Source: Bacillota bacterium
GTDB lineage: Bacteria > Bacillota > Clostridia > Clostridiales > Clostridiaceae
DNA length: 8,945 nucleotides
Direction of reading: 5' to 3'
Assembly (NCBI GenBank): GCA_023451395.1
Contig: JAEXZL010000092.1
Location: 1 to 8,945 of the forward strand
Below are positions 1 through 4,573 of this stretch, in pieces. Position 1 is the stretch's first letter, and each line of letters begins with the position of its first letter. The notes under the pieces were generated by a model. It had not been told where the DNA came from, made no database searches, and was given only the letters and a program-made list of their open reading frames with translations. Both the position numbers and the translations under genes were made by a program.

Positions 1-255
1 GTAGTGGGAGCTTCTAAGGGTTATCCTGGAAGCTATGAAAAAGGCTTTCCAATAAAAATAAATAAGAATTCCTCAGAGAAGGTATTCATTGCTGGCGGAG
101 AGTTGAAAGAGGGGAAGCTCCTAACCAGCGGTGGCAGAGTTCTTTGTGCCACAGCCCTAGGAGATAGTGCCCAGGAAGCCTATGAAAAAGCTTATGAGGC
201 CATGAAGAATATAAGTTTTCAAGGAATCTATTATAGAAAAGATATAGGAAAGTAA
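1..255 (+). CDS. purD: Phosphoribosylamine-glycine ligase, C-terminal part (partial at window start)
   Basis: Only the last 84 residues are present; the gene begins before the window. PurD (GAR synthetase) is the cytosolic ATP-dependent enzyme that joins glycine to 5-phosphoribosylamine in de novo purine synthesis. The visible part is the C-terminal domain of the ATP-grasp family. It carries the conserved GYPGSYEKG stretch, then a GGELKEGKLLTSGGRVL segment and the closing ISFQGIYYRKDIGK tail, all where PurD proteins carry them. PurD is usually the last gene of a pur operon, and a hairpin terminator 41 bases after the stop fits that here. The family call is firm; nothing can be said about the missing N-terminal ATP-binding part. 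Confidence 0.93.
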   Translation, partial: VVGASKGYPGSYEKGFPIKINKNSSEKVFIAGGELKEGKLLTSGGRVLCATALGDSAQEAYEKAYEAMKNISFQGIYYRKDIGK

Positions 256-296
256 CCTATGGAATTAAGAGAGTAAAATTAGAGAGTATCTACTAA

Positions 297-339
297 GGAG
301 CTGTTATAATATTTTTAATATGATTAACGGCTCCTTTTT
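297..339 (+). terminator. Rho-independent terminator after purD
   Basis: GGAGCTGTTA (297-306) pairs with TAACGGCTCC (325-334), giving 10 pairs including one G-U. The loop is AT-rich and a run of five T follows directly. It lies 41 bases past the purD stop and should end the upstream purine operon. Confidence 0.85.
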
Positions 340-442
340 AAAATCTTCTTGAAGCATAGTGATTTTTCATAGAATAGACTATGTTAAGGAAAAGGTTGAT
401 TTATAACGTCAAGGAATGGGCTGTATATGAATGAAATAAAGG

Positions 443-484
443 AAAACACTTAAAACGTTGTTATTTCAATGTTTTAAGTGTTTT
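443..484. terminator. Long near-perfect hairpin, probably a bidirectional terminator
   Basis: Bases 443-460 pair with 467-484 in an 18-bp stem (one G-U) around the six-base loop TTATTT. The outer arms are AAAACACTTAAAAC and GTTTTAAGTGTTTT. On the minus strand the stem ends in GTTTTCC followed by a T-rich stretch, so it best serves the methyltransferase gene that stops 57 bases away. The plus strand also has TTTTATTGT after the stem, so it can back up the purD terminator. It lies between two convergent genes, as expected for a shared terminator. Confidence 0.8.
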
Positions 485-490
485 ATTGTA

Positions 491-510
491 TCCCAAACTT
501 ACATTTGGGA
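491..510. other. Short inverted repeat beside the shared terminator
   Basis: TCCCAAA (491-497) and TTTGGGA (504-510) form a perfect 7-bp stem with a six-base loop. On the plus strand a T5 run follows three bases later (514-518). It could be a further terminator or just a structured 3' end; its role is unclear. Confidence 0.4.
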
Positions 511-540
511 ACGTTTTTATAATTTAAATATGTATAAGTA

Positions 541-1290
541 TTACTTTAATCGTGCATGAACAACTATTGAAATACTATTTATATCATAATATTCTTTTTT
601 CCATGAGCCATAAATATGGATTATCTCAAACCCATGTTGTTGCAATAGTCGTTTTAGCTCTAATGGAAATGTATATCGTAGTTTAATACTATCTTTATAT
701 TCATTTTTTGAAGATATATATGTTGAGCTACATTCTAATATTTGAGTCAAAGGATTATAGGTTTCCTGACTAATTACTTTTGTAATTTCTCCATGTTGTA
801 TAACTGATTCTTCAGAAATATCAATCCTTGCAAGTTCATACAGAATCGGATTTCTAGTATCAAAAACAAATTCGCCATTTGGGTTTAAATGATTTTTTAC
901 TGAAAGGAAAAGAGCATCTTGAGTCTCATTTGTTAAAAGGTGTTGGAAAGAGTTACCTGTCATATATATAAAGTTTGATTTGATAGGTAAGTTTAATTGT
1001 GTACAATCTTGGACACTTAAATGAATATTAAGATCTTCAGTAGCAGCTTTTTCTTGTGCATATTGCAACATTCCAGCATCAATATCTACACCATATACTA
1101 AGTGTCCTTGTTTTGCTAAAGGTATTGCTAAGCGACCTGTTCCACAAGCTAGTTCAATAATCGTCTGATGATTTCCTGCTATATGAGCTTGGATAAATTC
1201 TAAATCTGCTGTATAGTTCTTATAAGTTTCGTCATATTCTTTAGGATTTTTATATTTTGATAAATTTTCGCTGAATTCTTTTTTAAACAT
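541..1290 (-). CDS. Class I SAM-dependent methyltransferase
   Basis: A protein of 249 residues transferring a methyl group from S-adenosylmethionine to an unknown substrate, probably in the cytosol. Motif I, IELACGTGRLA (residues 45-55), is the glycine-rich SAM loop. GVDID (67-71) gives the acidic residue that binds the ribose. The segment QDCTQLNLP and the following FIYMTGNSFQHLL match the later motifs of the Methyltransf_11/25 type. An in-frame GTG at 1383 would add 31 residues, but that extension has no SD and reads unlike the family. The ATG at 1290 has AAAGGG seven bases upstream and starts the typical MFKKEFSENLSKY leader, so I chose it. A TATAAT-like -10 lies at 1410-1415 on this strand without a good -35. 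The gene stands alone and its context does not reveal a substrate. Confidence 0.85.
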   Translation of the reverse strand: MFKKEFSENLSKYKNPKEYDETYKNYTADLEFIQAHIAGNHQTIIELACGTGRLAIPLAKQGHLVYGVDIDAGMLQYAQEKAATEDLNIHLSVQDCTQLNLPIKSNFIYMTGNSFQHLLTNETQDALFLSVKNHLNPNGEFVFDTRNPILYELARIDISEESVIQHGEITKVISQETYNPLTQILECSSTYISSKNEYKDSIKLRYTFPLELKRLLQQHGFEIIHIYGSWKKEYYDINSISIVVHARLK

Positions 1291-1297
1291 AAGTGGA

Positions 1298-1303
1298 CCC
1301 TTT
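1298..1303 (-). promoter_or_regulatory. Ribosome binding site deciding the methyltransferase start
   Basis: AAAGGG on the minus strand, seven bases before the ATG at 1290. No comparable site precedes the upstream GTG at 1383. Confidence 0.55.
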
Positions 1304-1528
1304 CGTCTCTGAAAATTTAATATTACATCGAGGTGTAAGTTCTCAATGAAATATTTCAGAACATTTTGAAATCCTTGATACACTAAAGCACCGACACGTT
1401 TTTTTGTCTATTATATGCAAAATACATAGAGCTGCATCTTGCCTTGTAAATATGTGTAACTTAATGCTATTATTTACTTATATATTATGGATATATATTG
1501 AAGGTTACTTTTCTACGAGAAGTCTTCA

Positions 1529-1558
1529 TTGAACTGTATAATTTCTATCATCTATAAT
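1529..1558 (+). promoter_or_regulatory. Sigma-A-type promoter for the small membrane protein gene
   Basis: TTGAAC (1529-1534) and a perfect TATAAT (1553-1558) are separated by 18 bases. The pair lies just upstream of the SD and TTG start at 1585. Spacing and position both fit a vegetative promoter, giving a leader of about 20 bases. Confidence 0.6.
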
Positions 1559-1571
1559 GATTAATCCAAGA

Positions 1572-1578
1572 AGGGGGA
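1572..1578 (+). promoter_or_regulatory. Ribosome binding site supporting a TTG start
   Basis: AGGGGGA with six bases to the TTG at 1585. The first in-frame ATG is 33 bases further on and lacks a site of this quality, so the SD fixes the start. Confidence 0.7.
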
Positions 1579-1584
1579 TTTTAG

Positions 1585-1815
1585 TTGAAAATTAATGATT
1601 TAGTTTATGGAGTCTCGATGTATATTATTGGCTTGATTATAGTATTTGGTGCAATGGCTCTTTATGCAACTGATCAGGCTGCAATGTATTTCTTAATGAA
1701 TTTCACAATAGTGATACCTATGGTTGTTTGTACAAGAGTAATATTAAGAGCAATGAAAGGACCTTTAATGCTTGATAAGGTGCAGGAAAAAATAAGGAAC
1801 TACTTTATGGGATAA
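1585..1815 (+). CDS. Small two-helix membrane protein of unknown function
   Basis: A 76-residue protein I do not recognise. Two hydrophobic segments, about residues 7-27 and 33-53, are joined by a short loop (ATDQAA). A basic, amphipathic C-terminal tail (RAMKGPLMLDKVQEKIRNYF) follows and probably lies in the cytosol. There is no signal peptidase site. The TTG start is backed by a strong SD and a well-formed promoter. The gene stands alone and ends 13 bases from the stop of the convergent acetyltransferase, sharing a hairpin with it. The clean promoter, SD, ORF and terminator make it likely to be a real gene. Function is open. Confidence 0.7.
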   Translation: MKINDLVYGVSMYIIGLIIVFGAMALYATDQAAMYFLMNFTIVIPMVVCTRVILRAMKGPLMLDKVQEKIRNYFMG

Positions 1816-1821
1816 ATACGA

Positions 1822-1853
1822 AAAGCTACTAAGAGTGATAATTTAGCTGCTTT
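1822..1853. terminator. Shared terminator hairpin spanning two convergent gene ends
   Basis: AAAGCTACTAA (1822-1832) pairs with TTAGCTGCTTT (1843-1853), an 11-bp stem with one A-A mismatch and one G-U when read on the minus strand. The loop is ten bases. On the minus strand the stem runs into TTTT; on the plus strand it ends in TTTCTGT. It overlaps the last codons of the acetyltransferase gene and lies just past the stop of the plus-strand gene. Confidence 0.5.
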
Positions 1854-2332
1854 CTGTAATAGTATTTATTATCCTCATCCAAATCTGTAGTTTTCTCGTA
1901 ACTAAGACTTTTCCAGAATCCTTCATTCTTATCATTAGTAGGAGTTAATTCTATGTAGGAGGCACCTTCAGATAGAATATGCTTTTCTGCTTCGTGGTAG
2001 CAGTATTTTCCAAGACCGAAATTTCGGTAGCGTGGCCTAATATAATACTCCATTATGAAGCATTTACCTCCTTCATCAAAATAAGTTACATACATTAAAA
2101 AGCCCACAAGATTCTGATCTTTACTAAATAGTACAAGTCTTAAAGGATTCTTCTCCCTATTTTTTAAATGTAAAATAGCATCTCTATACTCATCACTATA
2201 AAAATAATCTAGATCAAAGTCGTTACCATAGGTGGCATTTAGAGATAATTCATTTATGTATTCGTTAAATAGATTCCAGAAGGTTTCTATTTGTGCAGGA
2301 GTTTCTGCCAAAGATAGTTGAATGTTATCCAT
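1829..2332 (-). CDS. GNAT family N-acetyltransferase
   Basis: A 167-residue protein of the GNAT (Acetyltransf_1) fold, which moves an acetyl group from acetyl-CoA to an amine. The acceptor is unknown. The beta-4 strand LVGFLMYVTYF (75-85) leads into motif A: FIMEYYIRPRYRNFGLGKYCYHEAEKHI, with the pyrophosphate-binding R103-N-F-G-L-G-K109. The motif-B-like IELTPTNDKNEGFWKSLSYEKT closes the fold, so the domain is complete. AAGGAGATA lies upstream of the ATG. It is the last gene of the minus-strand cassette, 64 bases behind the TPR gene, and ends at the shared hairpin. Some relatives are antibiotic- or protein-modifying enzymes, but nothing here points to one of these. Confidence 0.85.
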   Translation of the reverse strand: MDNIQLSLAETPAQIETFWNLFNEYINELSLNATYGNDFDLDYFYSDEYRDAILHLKNREKNPLRLVLFSKDQNLVGFLMYVTYFDEGGKCFIMEYYIRPRYRNFGLGKYCYHEAEKHILSEGASYIELTPTNDKNEGFWKSLSYEKTTDLDEDNKYYYRKQLNYHS

Positions 2333-2356
2333 ATTTTATTTATCTCCTTAAAAGAG

Positions 2357-2424
2357 TATGATTTTACAATATTATCTAGTTTATTAGAATATGACTTTAC
2401 AATATAGTATCTAGCTTATCGGAA
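2357..2424. repeat. Decayed tandem duplication of the TPR gene 3' end
   Basis: Unit 1 (2357-2389, 33 bp) and unit 2 (2390-2424, 35 bp) lie head to tail. Both start TATGA(T/C)TTTACAATAT and end in GAATA. They differ by four substitutions and one 2-base indel. Unit 2 covers the last codons and stop of the TPR gene (SDKLDTIL); unit 1 lies just past the stop and would read SNKLDNIV. This looks like an old local duplication that is now diverging. Confidence 0.75.
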
Positions 2425-2876
2425 TAGAATTCTATGGCCATTTTATAACTTTTTATATTTTCATCATTAGAGGTTTCAGCAATATTTTTTAAAAGAAGCT
2501 CCATGGCCTTAGAATAATTCCTTAAATTATATAAGGTCATAGAATAAAAGATTTGCAATGCTCTGTTGTCGGGAAATTTATACTGTCCATTTTCAAAAAC
2601 CTTCTTTGCCTGTGCATATTTTCCTAGAGTCCTGTAGGTGCTTCCCAGTCCGAGAAATGCTCCTTGAAGCTCGAATTCTGGCAGCCCAAGACTAATTGCT
2701 TTCTCATAATAAGGTACTGCATCTGCTTCTAAGCCAAGGGAATCATGGCAACAGGCACAATGGTAGTTAATTAATGAATTATCAGGATGTTCTTTAGTTA
2801 AGCTAATTAAAGTTTCTTTAGCTTCTTCTAGTTTTCCTGCACTTTTTAGTTCTAATGCTTTGTCTAAAGCTTTCAA
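2397..2876 (-). CDS. Tetratricopeptide repeat protein (TPR_5-like)
   Basis: A 159-residue soluble helical-repeat protein, probably a protein-protein interaction scaffold. About four TPR units can be traced: residues 3-34 (ALELKSAGKLEEAKETLISLTKEHPDN), 36-70 (YHCACCHDSLGLEADAVPYYEKAISLG), 73-107 (GAFLGLGSTYRTLGKYAQAKKVFENGQYKFPDN) and 109 onward. The HPDN..YHCACCHDSLG..AVPYYEKAI..GLP pattern matches the small family annotated in Firmicutes as 'tetratrico peptide repeat' (TPR_5). The start codon is TTG, fixed by a strong AAAGGGGG seven bases upstream. That SD overlaps the stop of the preceding membrane protein gene, so the two are translationally close. The C-terminal codons lie in a local tandem duplication. 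Partner unknown. Confidence 0.85.
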   Translation of the reverse strand: MKALDKALELKSAGKLEEAKETLISLTKEHPDNSLINYHCACCHDSLGLEADAVPYYEKAISLGLPEFELQGAFLGLGSTYRTLGKYAQAKKVFENGQYKFPDNRALQIFYSMTLYNLRNYSKAMELLLKNIAETSNDENIKSYKMAIEFYSDKLDTIL

Positions 2877-2883
2877 AATAAAA

Positions 2884-2891
2884 CCCCCTTT
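2884..2891 (-). promoter_or_regulatory. Ribosome binding site for the TTG start of the TPR gene
   Basis: AAAGGGGG on the minus strand, seven bases before the TTG at 2876. It overlaps the stop codon of the membrane protein gene at 2890-2892, which suggests coupled translation. Confidence 0.7.
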
Positions 2892-3201
2892 ATTTTTTAA
2901 TAATACTCTCGTAAAGAGTTAGGGTAAAAAAACTTGAGATTATAGGTAGTATAATTCCTATAAAACTAATATTAATGCCATGACCAAGATAGTCTATTGC
3001 TCTAAGGCGAGGCAATCTTAGAATAAACGAAAGAAAATAAAAAAATAAGTAATTTGCTAAAATAGTAAGCCTTCCTCTTCTTATTTGTTTTTTTGAATAA
3101 TCATTGCTTGGTTTTTTTGGTGTTCTGGAATCTTTAACTAAAGAAATACATCCAAAGATTATTAGAGAAATACTAATAACAGCAAATATAATTGCACTCA
3201 T
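2890..3201 (-). CDS. Small three-helix membrane protein of unknown function
   Basis: A 103-residue protein I do not recognise. Hydrophobic segments lie at about 3-22, 45-61 and 76-96. A strongly basic loop (KDSRTPKKPSNDYSKKQIRRGR, about 23-44) separates the first two and should be cytosolic by the positive-inside rule. AAGGAG sits seven bases before the ATG. It is the first gene of the minus-strand cassette: the TPR gene starts 13 bases after its stop, so the two are almost certainly cotranscribed. A lipobox reading of the first helix (IIFGC) is weak because the hydrophobic stretch continues past the cysteine. It may be a membrane partner of the TPR protein, which is inference from gene order only. 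Confidence 0.75.
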   Translation of the reverse strand: MSAIIFAVISISLIIFGCISLVKDSRTPKKPSNDYSKKQIRRGRLTILANYLFFYFLSFILRLPRLRAIDYLGHGINISFIGIILPIISSFFTLTLYESIIKK

Positions 3202-3259
3202 ATGAAATCTCCTTAAAATATAATTACTATTAATGGTACTATATAGCTAGTAAAATGTA

Positions 3260-3277
3260 AATTATTACATAATAATT
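3260..3277. promoter_or_regulatory. AT-rich palindrome between divergent transcripts (candidate operator)
   Basis: AATTATTA and TAATAATT are perfect 8-bp arms around CA. It lies in the divergent region, just downstream of the proposed -10 of the minus-strand cassette. AT-rich DNA yields such palindromes by chance, so confidence is low. Confidence 0.3.
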
Positions 3278-3290
3278 CTTGTGCTATATT

Positions 3291-3320
3291 TATATATTAC
3301 ATTTAAGTTTAATATAACAA
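3291..3320 (-). promoter_or_regulatory. Candidate promoter of the membrane protein-TPR-GNAT cassette
   Basis: On the minus strand TTGTTA (3320-3315) and TATATA (3296-3291) are 18 bases apart, about 90 bases before the ATG at 3201. It is the best hexamer pair I find in this AT-rich divergent region. Confidence 0.4.
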
Positions 3321-3392
3321 GATTACTATGTTAAAATATGGAAATAGGACTGTTTTTATGGTATTATTAATGTAACTTTATTGAGCACAGAT

Positions 3393-3398
3393 TATAAT
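3393..3398 (+). promoter_or_regulatory. Candidate -10 box of the MocA/ModE-like gene
   Basis: A perfect TATAAT with no convincing -35. Transcription from it would start near 3405, after the first in-frame ATG at 3397. That agrees with a true start at 3427. Confidence 0.35.
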
Positions 3399-3414
3399 GT
3401 TAATTTCATATTGT

Positions 3415-3419
3415 AGGGG
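3415..3419 (+). promoter_or_regulatory. Ribosome binding site deciding the start at 3427
   Basis: AGGGG seven bases before the ATG at 3427. The alternative ATG at 3397 has no SD. Confidence 0.6.
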
Positions 3420-3426
3420 TAGTGAG

Positions 3427-4362
3427 ATGGATATGAAAATTAGTATGGTAGGAGGAATCATTGCAGCAGCCAGTAGCAAATTAGCTCAACCTATGCTTAA
3501 GATAGGATCAATTTCAATAATAAAGCGCATAGTCATTTCCTTTCGCCAGGCAGGGATTTTCCCCATTGTAATTGTAACAGGCTTTCAGGAGGAGGAGATA
3601 AAATATCAGCTTTCCGGCTATGGAGCAATTTTTATTCATAATGATAGTTATGAAGAACCTCCTTTAATTGATTCTGTTAAAATAGGCTTATCTTATTTAA
3701 AGGATAAATGTCAAAAGGCTGTTTTTGCTCCTGTAAATGTTCCTATGTTTTCTCCGGAAACTCTAAGGCTTATGTTAGAAGAAGAGGGGGACATTGTAAC
3801 ACCTTCTTATAAGGGAAAAGGAGGACATCCAATAATGATAGCTTCTGAGGCTTTTTCTGAAATTATTGAATATAGGGGAGAAAATGGCCTTAGGGGTGCG
3901 GTGAAATCTATGGGTCTCAGGAGAAAATGGTTGGAGGTAGATGATGAAGGGATTCTTTATAGTGTTCATAACCATGATGATCTTAATAAGCATTTAGAGG
4001 ATCATAATAAGTCTATTCTCCATCCCTTTATACAAATAACCTTAGAAAAGGAAACATCCTTTTTTAACAGCAGATTAAAGCTTCTTTTATTTCTTATATA
4101 TGACACTAAGTATGTTCGCAGAGCCTGTGATCAGATGGCTTTATCCTACGGGAAGGCTTGGGATATGCTTAATAAACTGGAGAAAGAAGTAGGTTATCCT
4201 GTGGTTCTTCGGAGGCATGGGGGAAAGAGCGGCGGAAGAACTGATCTTACGGAACAAGGGTTTGAGCTTTTAAGAGCCTATCAAGAATTTGAGAATAATG
4301 TTTTTAAATATTCTCAAGGAGAATTTCAAAAAATATTTATAAAAAAGGGGTTAATAGAATAA
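3427..4362 (+). CDS. Pseudo-MocA nucleotidyltransferase domain fused to a ModE-type winged helix
   Basis: A 311-residue two-domain protein, probably a cytosolic regulator. Residues 3 to about 195 follow the MocA/MobA-type nucleotidyltransferase fold: a glycine-rich start, VIVTGF (48-53), HND-Y (71-75), SVKIGLSYL (83-91), GGHPIMI (132-138) and NGLRGA (153-158). Active MocA has AAGxSSRMG, D in GDxP, and DxDTP. Here these read AAASSKLA (13-20), PVNVP with N104, and SVHNHDD (179-185), so the nucleotide- and metal-binding residues are mostly lost. Residues about 205-295 match the ModE N-terminal DNA-binding domain: ALSYGKAWDMLNKLE (238-252), then HGGKSGGRTDLTEQGFELL (264-282), the wing motif GGxxGG and T-x-x-G. 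No Mop/TOBE molybdate domain follows. An in-frame ATG at 3397 lacks an SD. It lies directly upstream of the xanthine dehydrogenase operon. Catalytic activity cannot be fully excluded. Confidence 0.85.
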   Translation: MDMKISMVGGIIAAASSKLAQPMLKIGSISIIKRIVISFRQAGIFPIVIVTGFQEEEIKYQLSGYGAIFIHNDSYEEPPLIDSVKIGLSYLKDKCQKAVFAPVNVPMFSPETLRLMLEEEGDIVTPSYKGKGGHPIMIASEAFSEIIEYRGENGLRGAVKSMGLRRKWLEVDDEGILYSVHNHDDLNKHLEDHNKSILHPFIQITLEKETSFFNSRLKLLLFLIYDTKYVRRACDQMALSYGKAWDMLNKLEKEVGYPVVLRRHGGKSGGRTDLTEQGFELLRAYQEFENNVFKYSQGEFQKIFIKKGLIE

Positions 4363-4416
4363 AATCAGCAAGTTCTTTTTAAGAAGAATTTGACCATAAA
4401 AATACCTAATTTTATA

Positions 4417-4461
4417 ATTTAATTAATAATATACCTATATAAGGATTATTATCAATTAAAT
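4417..4461. promoter_or_regulatory. 45-bp interrupted palindrome upstream of xdhA (candidate operator)
   Basis: Left arm 4417-4435 (ATTTAATTAATAATATACC) and right arm 4443-4461 (GGATTATTATCAATTAAAT) are inverted repeats matching at 16 of 19 positions. The seven-base centre is TATATAA, so the core reads CC-TATATAA-GG. It lies 113-157 bases before the xdhA ATG in the gap between the ModE-type protein gene and the operon it probably controls. No T-run follows, so it does not look like a terminator. Size and TATATA core recall the E. coli ModE site, but the sequence is not the same. Confidence 0.5.
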
Positions 4462-4507
4462 GTAAAATGGGTGTTTTTTTATATTGCATTTGAAGATGTG
4501 GTGTATT

Positions 4508-4541
4508 GAGAGAAAAGATTACTCTCTAGGATAATCTTTTT
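4508..4541 (+). promoter_or_regulatory. Mutually exclusive hairpins in the xdhA leader (attenuator-like)
   Basis: GAGAG (4508-4512) can pair with CTCTC (4522-4526) around AAAAGATTA. Alternatively AAAAGATTA (4513-4521) can pair with TAATCTTTT (4532-4540) around CTCTCTAGGA, and the second stem ends in a T5 run (4537-4541). Each arm lies in the loop of the other fold, as in an antiterminator/terminator switch. The stems are short and AT-rich, so this is tentative. The SD of xdhA follows 20 bases later. Confidence 0.3.
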
Positions 4542-4573
4542 ACAGGCAATATTAATTTACAGGAGGAGAATCT

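Noticed and set aside
1291..1383. N-terminal extension of the methyltransferase from a GTG at 1383
   Set aside because: There is no SD before the GTG and the added 31 residues do not look like the family. The ATG at 1290 has AAAGGG at the right distance.
3145..3201. Lipoprotein signal in the 103-residue membrane protein
   Set aside because: IIFGC is a poor lipobox, the following residues stay hydrophobic and the protein has two further membrane helices.
3397..3426. Longer start of the MocA/ModE-like protein at 3397
   Set aside because: The ATG overlaps a TATAAT box and has no SD. The ATG at 3427 has AGGGG seven bases upstream and begins right before the conserved fold.
4369..4402. Terminator directly after the MocA/ModE-like gene
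   Set aside because: TTCTT and AAGAA can pair around a T-rich loop, but the stem is only five AT-rich pairs with no T-run after it.
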